64,000 nucleotides of DNA from Eutreptiella sp. 'Long Island Sound 2002' (GCA_964036045.1 OZ038378.1:23294935-23358934), one strand, 5' to 3'. Shown: positions 1 to 11,814, numbered from the stretch's first letter. The notes: generated by a model not told the origin, from the letters alone. Program-made: numbers and translations.

Positions 1-299
1 GTAGTAGCGCTGGCACTCCTGCAGGGGCTGAAGGGAAGGCGGAGGGGAATGGGAAGACACATCCATGCACGGACATGTGGGATGTGTGCCAGATACTTCA
101 CTGGGACGAACCCTCGGGCATCGCACAGCGTGGCACAACACCTCCTTTGACGCCCTTGCCCCAAAACCCCCTCAAAGCAAAGCACAACAACTCCCTCACC
201 AGGGTTCCACCCACTCCCTCAGGGCACTGTGCCACGGGGGGGTCTGCATTTCAGTTCTAGACACCAACCCCCGCAGCGTGGGCAGGGGGGGGGGGGGTC

Positions 300-420
300 C
301 GGGAGGGGGGCAGTCGAAAATTTTTCTCCATTTTGCGGGCATTTTTGAATTCCCCATTTCATTCTGAGCATTTTGAATATACACAAGTGGGGTGAAACTT
401 GGTTTTACCCCTCACAACAA
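300..420. repeat. dispersed repeat, copy 1
   Basis: An A/T-rich block begins just after a G-run (about 284-316). It contains TTTGAATTCCCCAT, then TTCTGAGCATTTTGA and ATACACA about ten bases apart. The same string recurs at 2,945-3,045, again right after long G-runs, and a shorter match (GTGAGCATTTTGA...AAACAAGTGGGG) lies at 515-553. No coding potential is evident. It is probably a short non-autonomous element, but its ends are not defined. Confidence 0.5.
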
Positions 421-514
421 ATGAAAAATAGTACCGTATTCCAACAGATGTACCTGTGAATCAGCAAAGGCTTCCCGGCCAGCAGAAGAAAACACGTGGC
501 ATGGCATTCCCTAA

Positions 515-555
515 CTCATTGTGAGCATTTTGACTGTAAACAAGTGGGGGGAAAT
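515..555. repeat. dispersed repeat, partial copy 2
   Basis: A shorter match to the block at 300-420: TGAGCATTTTGA followed by a tract like ACAAGTGGGG. It is divergent and truncated. Confidence 0.35.
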
Positions 556-790
556 CGTGGTGAAGCCGAGCTGGAACGGCCCAATAATGCTTTGCATGAG
601 CCTGGAGCTTGCATAAATCTCCTACATGCACAAAGCAATAGCTTCCCCAAGGCCAAATAATACAACGGAAAACTGACAAAAACCCAGGACAATATCAAGA
701 AAATGACAACATACACATTAGAAAAAAAAACCACACAAGCCACCCCACACTGCAAGGATATGGTCACCAAGGCTGGTCGGCACAAAAATC

Positions 791-817
791 AGACACACAC
801 ACACACACACACACACA
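791..817. repeat. (AC)n microsatellite
   Basis: About 13 uninterrupted AC dinucleotides. Confidence 0.95.
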
Positions 818-1105
818 AGAATGACTCCGGTCTCTGTTTGGGTTGTTGCTGCTGTCAGCCCGAGTATGGCCAGCGCTGTGGTGGGTACTTTCGGATCGGG
901 TTGCCTTGCGCGCTCGCAGGCGCGCCCTTTCAAAGAATGGGCCCGTCAGGCTTGGGGCGTTGCATTGTGTGCCGTCCCGTAGATCTGTGCGCCCACCAGG
1001 CCAAGCGTGTGTCACTGCTCCTTCACAGCGCTGTGGCCCTGGCGGCCGGGCACTGAGAACGGGGCGGGAAGGGGCCCACCGGACCACCCCCCCCCCCCCC
1101 ACGCC

Positions 1106-1174
1106 GTGGCACCGTCTCAGTGGCATGATCGCAAATGCGGGATCAGAAGGGCACCAGGTCGAACCCGGGCCACC
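1106..1174 (+). repeat. tRNA-like / SINE-head candidate
   Basis: A block with an A-box-like GTCTCAGTGGC near 1,113 and a B-box-like CAGGTCGAACCC near 1,154, about 40 bases apart as in a Pol III internal promoter. The outer GTGG and CCAC can pair over four bases, but the arms do not close into a complete cloverleaf. More likely a tRNA-derived SINE head or tRNA pseudogene than a working tRNA. Confidence 0.3.
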
Positions 1175-1959
1175 ACCGGAGCGGTGAGGGATCGGGCCTG
1201 TCAGAGTCCGCTTGGCGGACGGCTCATGCTCCATGTCGTTCTTCGTTCTCTCACTGGGACTTGGGCATGAGAAGTCTGGCGGTCTGCGCCTTGCAGCCAC
1301 TGCCCGGTGTCAGGGGACGTGGGATAGAATGGCACAACAACAAGAACAACAAAATCAGATGGCATTGCCTCGTGACCGGCGACTGGACTGGCAGTGAATG
1401 GTGGGCCGCTCAGGGCACGGCATAACACCACCAGTGCAACCCCTGCCCCCATTCCCTCAGGGCACGGCATCCTTCATTGCCACCCCTGCACCTCCTCACA
1501 GAAGCCGGTGCACCACCTCCATTGCCACCCCTGTACCCACAGGCCACGCCACGCCACGCCACCTTCATTGCCCCCTGCAACTCGAGCTGTTTGACTGATG
1601 GCGGAATTGGAACCCGAGGGCACCTGTTCTTCGCATTTTCTCTTCCATCTCCGCAACTGCTGACTCAGAGTCGAGCAGTGGCGGTGACGGTGACAGTGAC
1701 AGAGGCATGAAATTCTACGCTCATACCCCTGTGCCCTCTCCCTCGTGGCATAGTGCACCACCTCCATTCCTACCCCTGGGTCCGCTACCGCAGTGCACGG
1801 CATACCAACTCCATTGCCACCCTTGCACCCACTCCCTCAGACCACTACCTGCCACTTGTGCAACCAATCCATCAGGGCATGGCATACAATCTTCTTTGCC
1901 ACCCCTGCTACTCCATTGCCACAAACAGACCGACAAAACCGGCCATCGTAAGATCCTAC

Positions 1960-2243
1960 CTCGACCTGATACGCGGCGGCAATGCAGGGGCGCACACCGC
2001 ACTGTTCATCTCAAGATAATTGTCATACGTCGGGTGGTTCGTGTCGAAGGCCCCGGCGTTGTCGACATTGCTCGGGTTCTGCAGATCCGTCACGAGCAGG
2101 TCCACATTGTATTTGCAATCCGTCAACATGTCTTCGAAAACGTTTCGGAACATCAAGAAGTCACGCTTCAAAGTTGACATTTCATCGCCAATAATCTCGA
2201 CAGTTTCGCGCAACACGGCATTCTTGGCGCCACTGACCGCAGT
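1960..2243 (-). CDS. putative internal exon, unknown protein
   Basis: Open minus-strand segment with splice-like ends: acceptor TTTTCATTGCAG just upstream (plus 2,244 onward) and donor GAG|GTAGGAT at 1,959. It encodes about 94 residues, mainly charged and apparently helical (for example EIIGDEMSTLKRDF and VFEDMLTDCKYNVDLL). No family recognised. It may be the most 3' of several minus-strand exon-like segments between 2 and 14 kb, but linkage is not proven. Confidence 0.4.
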
Positions 2244-2380
2244 CTGCAATGAAAACACGGCCCAGCTGCATGGGCAGAGCGCACTAGACCAACTACAACA
2301 CACCCACACCTCAGTGCGGCAACTCACAGAGTTCTCGTGCAAGACCCAAAAAGTTAGAAAATCAGAACACTTCGACATCG

Positions 2381-2690
2381 CAATCTTCTGGTGCTATGTG
2401 AGGTTCCGACCTTTCAAAAATTCACACCGATGGGGCCTTCTGACTCATGGGCACTCAAGTGCAGAGCAAAATTTGAAAATTCTCAACACTGCAGTCCAAT
2501 CAACAACATTGCAGTCCTATGTGGAGGCCTGCACACTCCAGTGTGGTGCGGCTTTGGATATTTCACAACATCTAACCTTTGCCATGCTGTGTGGTGGTCC
2601 GACCTTTCCAAGCTTCACATCAATGAAGCCTTGGGACTCACAGGCACTCAAGTGTGGTCCGAATTTTCAAAAACAAAACTCATACCACTG
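2381..2690. repeat. divergent tandem duplication (~195 bp period)
   Basis: The string around TCCGACCTTTC, ACTCA and GGCACTCAAGTG at about 2,405-2,480 recurs at about 2,598-2,680 with many substitutions. Non-coding. Confidence 0.5.
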
Positions 2691-2944
2691 CAACCATGGG
2701 GCGCATTCAGACTCAAAACCTGACACCCCCCCAAAACTTTTTGGCCCGGGGGGGGGGGTCCTTGGGGGGGGGGGGGGTTGGAGGAGCCCGGTGGGGAGGT
2801 CATGGGTACCCCAACATACATACCTCAAAATGATCCCCTTGTCGCGCTGATCATTTTTTGAAAAAAGATTTACCCATGGGGGTCCGGTCCCAGCAGCCAG
2901 GTTTGTGGGGGGGGGGGGGGCTGGGGGGGGGGGGGGGGGGTGGT

Positions 2945-3045
2945 TTGCATGCATATTTGAATTCCCCATAAAGTTCTGAGCATTTTGAGCATACACACAG
3001 AGGGTGAAGTCAAGTTTTACTCCCCCACCGTATGCCAAATAAAAA
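2945..3045. repeat. dispersed repeat, copy 3
   Basis: Matches the block at 300-420: TTTGAATTCCCCAT, TTCTGAGCATTTTGA, ATACACA and a shared GTGAA...TTTTAC segment. Preceded, like copy 1, by G-runs (about 2,908-2,940). Confidence 0.5.
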
Positions 3046-4380
3046 GTTCCGGCGCCTTTGGCGCCAGGTTTGGGCCAAATGTGGTCCAGACCTCCTCAAC
3101 ACTTTGCACCTCCGAGGAGGGGGGGGGTGTCAGGATCTGAGTATGAACGCCCCCATGACTGCAACCCTGACATCCTTTGGTACTATGTCTGCTTGCCACA
3201 GTTTCACTGGCACGTTTCCGGGCGCGCCGGTGGGCGCTTTGCCTCTGCGCCTTCACGGCGACCTGTGTGGGCAATCTTGTGGGTACTTTGCCCCATCATC
3301 GTGCCCTGGCCTTTGCGAGTACTCTTGCCAGCGCGTGGCCCCGGTCCCCTGCCGGCACACCAGCAGGTGCTTTACTTGCGCGACATCCCGGGCACAGTGG
3401 CCTGATTGCCACTATGCGCTTGCTTGGGTGTGCCACGAGCATGCTTCTTTGCATGTAGGTTATCACACTTTGCACCATAGCGATGGGCACAGCACTCTGG
3501 AAGGCATGTTTGCTGGCGCTTTGGGGTGCCAAACTACATCGAATATATTAAACTGCACCATGCACTTCTGCATGACAACACTGTGCAACGTTGTTTGTGC
3601 TCACTAAACAGAGCATGTTGTATCCCACAGAACGGAACTGGGATGTTGGGACGCATGTGGCTCCAATGAAGGAAAAAATTACCAAACCAACGGTGGGTGC
3701 AGAGGCACATGAGAATGAATGAGAGCTTTCATTTTCGTCCCCGCCGCATGTCCACCGGGGATAACTGTATTAAATAGCACGTTACGCACTCTCAAATCCC
3801 CATACTAGTGCAACAAGTTGCTCGCCATGTATCCTGGGGAGGACGGGCATCCTTTCGAGGGATGATTGCTCAAATGAGCACAACCTATCTCCAATGTAGC
3901 CCCTTTGCCATGGTGCCAAGGATGATCTGAGACGGGCAACATAAAAGCCTAAACAAAACTAGGGCAAACCTGGTGCACAAGCAAAACCAAGCGCTAGGAC
4001 AGGTGTGACGTCCTTCGGACGCTGATTTCAAGCTTAATACATGGAACGGTGGTCTTAGCGCTCTGTCCAAGGTTTTCAATCCCATCCCAGCCATCTGAAC
4101 GGACAAAATCATGGTCCTGGCCTGCTTCTCAGGTACAAGGTTGCAGGTGTAGAGGGATAGGCTTTCAACTTGATGGCCCTGATGTACCTACAACCGCCAC
4201 TTCAGCCAAAATTGAATATCTGGCGAACTTGTGTGTTTTGATGTGCACAGTTTGGATATGCAAGAGCTGGGCCTCGATCAAACAATATCTTGGGGTGTTT
4301 ATCTGATATGATAAGTGTTCCAAGTTGTGTACCAACCAGCAGCATAACCCACATGCACCCCATGGAGAACTGTCCCCAGG
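3046..4380. other. no gene recognised
   Basis: Only short overlapping open frames are present, without domains or convincing splice signals. GGCGCC inverted motifs occur near 3,050. No RNA gene or terminal repeat seen. Confidence 0.4.
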
Positions 4381-4410
4381 GGGTTGTAGGCCCCATCTAG
4401 CCCTGTACAT

Positions 4411-4440
4411 GGTGAGTTCGAATCTCCCATTCCGTACATG
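4411..4440 (+). repeat. B-box-like tRNA-derived fragment
   Basis: GGTGAGTTCGAATC matches the tRNA B-box/T-arm core. A similar string (GGGTGAGTTCGAATCC) is at about 10,938-10,953. No full cloverleaf could be drawn. Possibly the remnant of a shared SINE family. Confidence 0.25.
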
Positions 4441-4840
4441 TTTTGCGGACAATGAAGAGAGGCCACAACCAAACACACTCTGCTCGACCCTTGCCTGTAG
4501 CCTGCACTACCTTGCACCACAATGCACGAAATCCAACAAACTACAATACGGCGCATCAGCTGGCATGCACCGAAACACACAGGGGGATCAGCCCAGTAGC
4601 AATTCGGCAGCTGCCCTGAACAACGCTTCACCCCCGCCCGAGCCTCACTGCCACAAGCTTTCCAAAACCTAAAGACCCCCAAGCACTCCATGGCTTACGG
4701 GTGGAGTGACTGCAGGGCTGCTAACAGAAGCCTGGGAGAGAACTATCTCGATGGCCGAGACCCCACTTTTGGGTGGTCAAAGCAGGATTGCTGGGCTCCA
4801 CTTCCATTCAAACACAGCCTTGTGGCAGCGCAACGACAAC

Positions 4841-5101
4841 CTGAAGCCGCTTGACCATTTTATTGAGAAACGCGTTCTTCTGCTTCAGGGTCTGGAGTTC
4901 CATTGATTCCGCCACTTGCTCTTCATACGCCACGGAAACGCCATGCCCCATACCCAAGCTCAACTTGCGGCTGCCGTGCAGAGACGAGGCGGAAAACGTT
5001 CTGTTATTGCCCGGCGCGACGACCAGCTCTGCACCCGCAAAACCGTGAACAGGTTCACCTCCACTGAATTCCGCTTGAAGGGTCTGCCTTCTCAGCTGCT
5101 C
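4841..5101 (-). CDS. putative internal exon, coiled-coil protein
   Basis: A 261-base open minus-strand segment with good splice sites: acceptor GTTGTCCTGTGCAG immediately before it and donor CTTCAG|GTTGTC at its end. It is exactly 87 codons long. The C-terminal part (ELQTLKQKNAFLNKMVKRLQ) looks like a coiled coil. No family recognised. It may belong with the other minus-strand exon-like segments at 6.9, 8.6 and 9.8 kb. Confidence 0.45.
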
Positions 5102-6313
5102 CTGCACAGGACAACACAGGAATCGACGGCTTGCGCCTGCGCGGCAATCCAAATCCTTCAACACAGAGGCCACGCTAACGTGTTGTGTGCGACGCAGAGG
5201 CCACAGAAACGAGGCGTGTGATTGCCGTTTTTCGCAGTGGATTGTCTACGCCCAAGTCGTCATCCACTGAGCCACTCTACCTCCCGCATGACCTGGGCGA
5301 TGCGCAGCTCAGCAGCCAGTCACTCATTCCCCATCAGCAAAGGCCTTGCTGTCCACGCAGGTCCCCTGTAGCCTGTGGGTTCCCCTTAGGAAAATTGCCC
5401 CACCCACAGCCACAAACGCAGCCCAAGTGGGCCTCGCTTGGCAGAGTCCGAGACAGCCATGTGGAACGGTGGGCAGCAGGTGGGCTAGCTAAGGGAATTG
5501 CAGACAGCCTTCGAGAACGGAAGTGCGCCGCGCATCCCGTGCAACAACGCCGCCATAGTGCAGAGATGTCAACGCGCTTGGTGCAGGAGGATGCAATGTG
5601 CACAGCGTCCCCCGAAAGTGGTACCAATCAGCGCTCCGCTTCTGACAGACGCGGATCGCCATGAGAGAGCATTCTTCCCGCCTAAGGACGCTGTTTCTAT
5701 TCAATGTGCCCAGCAATTCGAAGTTGATGTCCGGACATAGCAATACCCCAAAACGGAGGGAAACAGAATCAGCCTTTGGCCTCTGGCCTCTTCTCCAGAC
5801 GTGCTCTGATGGCCGCTTGCTGTATGCTTGCGAGCTGCGGAGCGAGGGGCTTGGCCGCAAAAGAAAATTCAAGCCAGGCTGCAACGAAGGGATGCTATTG
5901 CAGCCTCCACCACGGTACGCGCCTATAGGGGTGCCCAAGTCAGGACCATTACCACCCCACAGGCCAGTGTCACCTGGGCTGCCGGCTACGGACACCAGCC
6001 GTAACCTGCCTTATCACTTGCGCTCACGCAGGGCCGAAACGAGCACCGTGGCGCCCTCCACTCCCCTCTCCGTGCCTTCCACGTCGCTCACGGGACTATC
6101 CAACTGGGGGTATGCCCTTGGATGGGGCACTCCAGCCGGACGCCCTTAAACTAGAGTCCATGTTTCACAAAGCAGTGTGGAGGAGCGGCGCCCTTCCACT
6201 GACCACTCCCCCCTATGGTCCCAAAGCCAACCGGGGGGCCACCCCTTATTTGAGAGCCTGAAACCACGACAGAGAGTGGTGCACTTCCCGCGACCCTCAG
6301 GTCACTCTCTCAT
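5102..6313. other. intergenic or intronic, no feature assigned
   Basis: Overlapping open frames exist on both strands, but none shows a domain or paired splice signals I would trust. A minus-strand stretch around 5,500-5,850 reads like protein and could be another exon, but I could not support its ends. Confidence 0.3.
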
Positions 6314-6745
6314 GGCAGCCCCCATCGGCGCGGGTCCACCTCGGGGGATAGGGAGCCCCGCCTACAAGGCGGCCGCTACCCAAAGAGCGCCTGCCGGGGG
6401 TGGCAGCCCCCATCGGCGTGGGCCCACCGGCTGGAGAGACAGGAAGTCCTGCCCAGGAGGCAGTCGCTGCCTAAAGAGCACCTGCGGGGGACGGCAGCCC
6501 CCATCAATGCAGGCCCAACAGCTGGGGGGACGGGGAGTCCTGCCCAGGAGGCGGTCGCTCCCGCGTGCGGGGGATGGCAGCCCCCGTCGGCGTGGGCTCT
6601 CCAGCTGGGGGGACGGGGTCCCGCCCAGGCGGTGGTCCCTGCCTGACCAGTGCCTGCGGGTGATGGCAGCCCAAGGCGGCGTGGGCCTGCCGCCTGGGGG
6701 GGCGGGGAGCCCCGCCCAGGCGGCGGTCGCTGCCTGGTGAGCGCA
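6314..6745. repeat. GC-rich minisatellite, ~88-bp unit
   Basis: The unit start GGCAGCC recurs at about 6,314, 6,402, 6,493, 6,576 and 6,665 (spacings 88, 91, 83, 89). Each unit contains GGCG-GGGC, CGGGGAG/T and CCCAGGCGG-like segments. The repeat is open in more than one frame, which follows from composition; I do not call a protein here. Confidence 0.75.
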
Positions 6746-6899
6746 CACGGGGCGCCTCTGCTGCTATAAGATGGGGTTCCCCTCCGCTCCTACCCGTCTA
6801 CCTCAGCTAGTCCTGGGGGAAGCAAGGAGGCAGGGTAAGGAGGCAGTACCGGAGACCACAACCTCGGGGTAGCAGGACACCGGTCTCCCTTCTCCATAC

Positions 6900-7081
6900 C
6901 TCACCCAACTTGCGCTCCAGCTGTTTGACACGGTAGCGCAACTTCTCAACCCCATGCTCCTCCCGTGCCAGCACAAATGCGAGGCGGTCATCCTTTGAAT
7001 TCAGCAATTTATTGTGCACAACCAAGTCCAGTGCAACTTCATCGTCTTTGAAAATATGCTTGTTTCGCTCTGCCGACAGGC
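6900..7081 (-). CDS. putative internal exon, coiled-coil segment
   Basis: Minus-strand segment between acceptor TTGTCTTCAG (plus 7,082 onward) and donor GGTGAG|GTATGG (plus 6,899). It encodes about 60 residues, rich in K/E/R/L with a likely coiled coil near its end (EKLRYRVKQLERKLGE). Family unknown; possibly part of the minus-strand gene suggested by neighbouring exon-like segments. Confidence 0.45.
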
Positions 7082-7984
7082 CTGAAGACAATGTGGCATG
7101 GGGTTCGCAGGGCAGTGTTGGCAAGCGTCCTGCTTTTCCCGAGGAGCCTTGGCGTGCACGCCTGCACAGCAAAGTACAAAGCCTACAGGAGAAAGCGATA
7201 GCCTAAGAATGCAAAGAATAAAATTTTTCGAGGTTGGCAACATGCACTGGAAGCATGTGGTGGGAGCTGCAGAGTGTAATGGCCTTCGCATTTCAGCCAT
7301 CCTTGCCCCAATCCCTCCGCCCCTTGCCTGCCACACCCTGCCCAGACCTTGCACATAGAACAGTGGCTCAAGAAAGATGGAAAGAATACTATTGAAATAT
7401 ACCACCGGATTGTGATAGTGTGTTTCTGACGACAGGCCCTCCAAAAGGGGTGAAGCCAAAGCGGGTGCGGAACGCCCAAGCCGGAGGGGCAGAGAGATGC
7501 TTAAAAGTTTTTATTTCTAATTCCCGTTTCTGCAGTGTCCGTGCTGTGCGCAAAGTTTTATTTTGTCAGCAACTATCCGAACCCACTCCGACTACAAAGT
7601 GACGAGGATGTGCTGGGACTATGAAAGGTGTGGTGGGGTTTGGAATGGTGCAATAACACAAAGGAGAACGTCATGGATCTTGTGGGGGGCAGGGGGCGGG
7701 ATGAGGGGGGGGGGGGTTAGACCAGGCAGGATGTCGTGGGACCAGCGAGGGTTTGGTGGGACTGAGGAGGATGTGCTGGAGCCAATGCAACAACGATCCG
7801 AGGCCGGGATGTCACAGCACACCTGCCAAAGTGGCAAATAACCCCCTTATGAAAGGCGGTCGTTTCATCATGAAGCAAGAAACAGCGGTGAAGGGTGGTG
7901 TTGCAAAGCAGTGGTACGCACAAGTGCGGCCATCATGCTAGTACTGTGCACTACCCACAACACAATTGCGGGTCACTGTACGTG

Positions 7985-7985
<1 letters not shown>

Positions 7986-8082
<97 letters not shown>

Positions 8083-8084
8083 GA
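7986..8084. repeat. (GT)n microsatellite
   Basis: About 50 GT dinucleotides with two TT interruptions. A second GT/GC-rich tract lies at about 8,224-8,312. Confidence 0.95.
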
Positions 8085-8223
8085 GCGGGGGGTTGGGGTC
8101 TGTCATCTTACCGCATGCTGCATCGCTGTGCATCCATATGCCCGTGCTCCCTGGATGGGGGCCCCCTGTGTGTGCGTGACGGCCATTCAATTCAAATCCT
8201 GCTCAAACTGCGAGGTTCAACAG

Positions 8224-8312
8224 TCTGTGTGTGTCTGTGTGTGTGTGTGTGCGTGTGTGTGTGTGCGCGCGCGTGTGTGTGTGTTTGGGTGTGTGTGTGT
8301 GTGGGTGTTGCC
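8224..8312. repeat. interrupted (GT)n microsatellite
   Basis: GT repeats interrupted by GC and TTTGG steps. Non-coding; apparent C/V-rich open frames across it are artefacts. Confidence 0.9.
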
Positions 8313-8579
8313 GCAAAATAACCCCCACCCCATTCATTTGTAATGCAGCTTCCGGTAGTGCTGTGATCAGTGATCGTCCTCTGTTGTGTTCGCCACCTGC
8401 CTTGGGAGTTCATGCCCCACACCTGCCACTGCCACTTGCCACCGCTGCTCAAGGCCCTGCTGTGGATGCCCTGCCCACGCTGACAGCCGCGCCTATACCT
8501 ATGCCACACGTCCATGTCCCTCACAGCTGCCCTGGTCTTCCTATTCCTATCCCCTGCCCCCACCAACGTGCATACTCAC

Positions 8580-8808
8580 GTGTGAGGCAAATCACATACG
8601 GGAAGCGCTTTTGTTCGTGGGGCTCCGATTTTTTTGCGGTGAAACTGGTGCGGCACTGACGGGGGACACCGATGATCCGCCCGTCAAACTCAAGGCTGGT
8701 GAAGTTGCAACTGGTGGATCTGGCTGGAACGCACATGCAATGTGGGTAGTGGGCGATGGGGTTGGCGATGAGGAGAGTCAGAAAGGCATCGATGAGTGTC
8801 CGGATACC
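8580..8808 (-). CDS. putative internal exon, unknown protein
   Basis: Open minus-strand segment ending in a strong donor (CACAC|GTGAGT at plus 8,579) and starting after a GCCGAG acceptor-like site. Encodes about 76 residues of ordinary composition (for example FDGRIIGVPRQCRTSF and KRFPYVICLTR). No domain recognised. Strand and position suit the same putative gene as the 6.9-kb and 4.8-kb segments. Confidence 0.4.
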
Positions 8809-9796
8809 CTCGGCCCCACAGCAAGGGGAGGGGTTACTCCACGGCGATATCAGGCTGTCCAACTTCCCCCAGACTGGTTGTGTGTGGCTGTGTTGGGCCA
8901 TGGCTCTGCATGCCGCCCTGTGTGTGGCTATGTGTGGCTGTATATAGCTCTGTGTAGATGCATGTGGCTGTGTGTGATTTTGGATGGCTCCAGCCGCTCA
9001 CGGCGACAGACAAATACAAACACAGCCCCAGCTTCATAGAGGCACACGAGGAGGAGGAGGAGATACAGATATGTGTGTGTCTGTGTGTGGCTGTATGTGG
9101 GTGTGCGTGGCCCTGTGCGACCGTGGGTGACTCTGTCTGGCCGCATGCAGTCTGTGGCTGTGGCTGTGTATCACTGCATGTCGGCGGGTGATGGGGCTGG
9201 CTTCGCCTGCGGGGCTCAACACAAGGGCTGACGGGTGCACGGCCAGGTCTGTTGGGAGATCAGCCCGTGCTCCGTTGGCGCTCAAGTGCGCCTGGCGCAT
9301 CGGTTGGTGTGGCAACCCCAAGCACTCACAGCATGGGACGAGTCGCGGACCAGCCCTTCCCCGCTACCTCGTTCCACTGCTACCTCCCTGCCTGTAACAT
9401 CCTGCAGGGCCCTTGGTGGCTGGCCAACAACACAGCAGCCAGGAAGCCCTGGCAGGTAGGCCTGGCCAAGGCCATAGCTTGGCAGCCAGGTTAGCCAAGC
9501 TCGCCTTCCTTTGGGGGAATCCTTGCACTGCACGCTACTTTTCGACTAGGTTCTCCCCGAAGAGCCCCAGGCACACCCCTTCCAAACGCCCCTAAATTTA
9601 GGTCACCCAAACTAGCCTAGCTGAAGACAAATGCAAGCTACCTTCCCTTCACATAAGACATCATGCAAAATGCGGTAAGCCTAAGGTGTGCCCCTACACA
9701 CAGAGCCCAATGCTTGCCATAACCCACCATAGGTCAAAGACATGAAAGGAGAAGGGATTGAGTCTCTACGGCGAGACTCTCAAATAGCGCCAATCC

Positions 9797-10066
9797 TTAG
9801 GCTTTCTCTGCAAACAACTCAGCTAGCCTCAGCAGTTCACCTAGGTTGTTCTGGGACAAGTATTCAACCGGAACAGAGTTCAAACGCACATCGTGCAAAA
9901 GAAATGCTGAGCAGGGCTCCCACGTGGCCTCATCCATGCCATACCCTTCCCACAAGGTAAGGAAGCGCGAACCCTGACGGTAGCAATGGCGGAGTACTGG
10001 CTTCACCAAGTAGAAGCCTTCCTTAGCCGTTTCTTCGGTGTTCCTGTCAGGGAGAGTTTCTTCCAC
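9797..10066 (-). CDS. chromodomain-containing segment
   Basis: Minus-strand open segment of about 90 codons; the frame stays open upstream to about 10,125. The core RFLTLWEGYGMDEATWEP matches the chromodomain signature (aromatic, L-W-x-GY, TWEP). Chromodomains bind modified histone tails in chromatin proteins and also form the integrase tail of chromovirus Ty3/gypsy elements. A broken gypsy pol gene lies on this strand at 26.7 kb and beyond, so this could be its detached tail or a host chromatin protein exon. The first codon is not a convincing start, and the segment ends at a stop after LFAEKA. Confidence 0.55.
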   Translation of the reverse strand: MEETLPDRNTEETAKEGFYLVKPVLRHCYRQGSRFLTLWEGYGMDEATWEPCSAFLLHDVRLNSVPVEYLSQNNLGELLRLAELFAEKA

Positions 10067-10129
10067 TTCATTAGGGCTGGCAGCACCCCGTAAGTCCAGC
10101 GCCGCTACGTCCTCATCATTCAGCTCCCA

Positions 10130-10225
10130 TTCTTCACCCCATCACCCCAACTCAAGGGGCCACACTCGAAGAGTGGGAGTCCATCACCCCAACTCAAGGT
10201 GCCACACCAAAGTGTGGGAGTCCTA
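10130..10225. repeat. short tandem repeat, ~46-bp unit, two copies
   Basis: CATCACCCCAACTCAAGG, then GCCACAC and AGTGTGGGAGTC/AGAGTGGGAGTC, occurs twice in direct order. Confidence 0.7.
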
Positions 10226-10937
10226 TGGAGATGAGCAAAAAAGTGTGAAAAGGGGGTGGAAATAGGTGACAGTGGGTGAAAATCCAAAAATGCCATACCC
10301 TCAGTGTGGAAGAAACATCAAAACCTACGCTAGGGTCAGCAATGATGCCCCTAGTATCACAAAGTATGGGTCTACATTACGGCTAGACGCCAAAAAAGTT
10401 GCACTGCGCCCGCACTGCGCTAAGGGCGCCCCCCTTCGGTTTGCAAAGAATCAAGTCCTGCGTAGCCTCTTCTGTGGCTGCGCGGCTTCGTGCGGCCGTG
10501 TGTTGCGATCTGTGGCTCTGTTGTCTTGACAATCGAAGGGACGGGGAAGCTTGACCTCTTTGCCACCTCGCCGGAAGTCACTGTTTTGCAGACCCCTCCA
10601 TAGGGCTCGCCCCTTGGAGGGCGGCAATTCTGACACGGACCCCTAGCCCACCTGACGGATGCCCTGCAGAACGGCAAAGGGCTAGAGGCGACGAAACAGG
10701 TGGAGGTTGAACTGAAAGCACCACAGCCGACCTCAGGGCGGGGCCGAACACAGGGGCACAGCACTGTACCGTTTCACGTGGCGTCTTCTTGTGATGAAAT
10801 GCGTCCGCATGAGATGGGCTCAGAGAGTGGCTCATGGGATCCAAGCCCACCATTTTGGAGGCCTCGCGCACAACCAGTGACGACAGACTGTCCAATGTCC
10901 CCGACATGTAAATGGCGTTTTCCAGGGTCTTCGCCAT

Positions 10938-10955
10938 GGGTGAGTTCGAATCCAG
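10938..10955 (+). repeat. B-box-like tRNA-derived fragment
   Basis: GGGTGAGTTCGAATCC closely matches the tRNA B-box and resembles the fragment at 4,411. No complete tRNA fold found. Confidence 0.25.
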
Positions 10956-11755
10956 CTCCTGGCGACCTGGAGCCCACAAGCGCGTGCATGACAGCGGAAG
11001 TGTGTGAGTCCGTGTGGAAGCGGCTGCGCATAGCAGACTCCTCTGCACACGTGTGTGTGGGCAGGCAAGCGTGCACGCGCGCTCACATGTGCATTTCAGC
11101 GGGGCTGAAAGGCTGGACCACAACAACAGCGTGGCATTGGACAAACCAAATCTTTCCTCAGGAGGTACATCTACATGCAGGTCATGGAAGGAACCCCTCA
11201 CAACTGAGGATTATGCGAGCTCCGCTGATGCGTGGGCATGACTGGCCAGAGAGACTGTCCGTCCCTACCCTTGATGGGCGTTGTCCAAACATTGGGGTGG
11301 TCGATCCCCTGCGCGGCGCCTTGGACTTCTGCGATGGCAAACCGGAATGGGGTGAGCTGCGCTCTGGAGGCTTAACCATTAAGTGTTGCCCTTGTGGCTA
11401 ACACACTTTGTGGCTCCGACAGGCCCACCAAAGTTAACAGCCCGAAACCTGTGGGACCATGTGGGGGCAACCCTATGGCCAGGCAGGAAAAGAAAGAGGG
11501 ACAAGTCCACCGCCGCAACCATCGTCAATTCAGACCAGTGCCTGCAGGAGGCACAGCAAGCAGGTGGCTCTGGGGCCGTGCACTGGTTCACACGAACCAC
11601 CACGCCGGAGCACCTGGCGACCTGTGGCTGACCCTGTGGTACCCTGCTGACCGGCCACAACAGCAGGTGCCTGTCTGGTTGGCCTACTTTGTGAGGGGCA
11701 TACAGATTAGAAAAATGTTGCCACAGTACAACAAAAAAGGTGTGCCCTGAGCAAT

Positions 11756-11783
11756 TGTTGTTGGTGCTGCTGCTGCTGCCGCC

Positions 11784-11814
<31 letters not shown>

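Noticed and set aside
1106-1174. Functional tRNA gene
   Set aside because: Box-like motifs are present, but the arms do not form a complete cloverleaf; the same holds for 4,411, 10,938 and 15,361.
6177-6748. Pro/Arg/Gly-rich protein over the 6.3-kb minisatellite
   Set aside because: The repeat is open on both strands because of GC content. Unit lengths are not multiples of three, so the repeat does not conserve a frame.
7986-8312. Cys/Val-rich and Thr/His-rich proteins over GT/CA repeats
   Set aside because: Dinucleotide repeats have few stops in any frame; these frames are artefacts, as are those at 34.4-35.6 and 37.1-37.4 kb.
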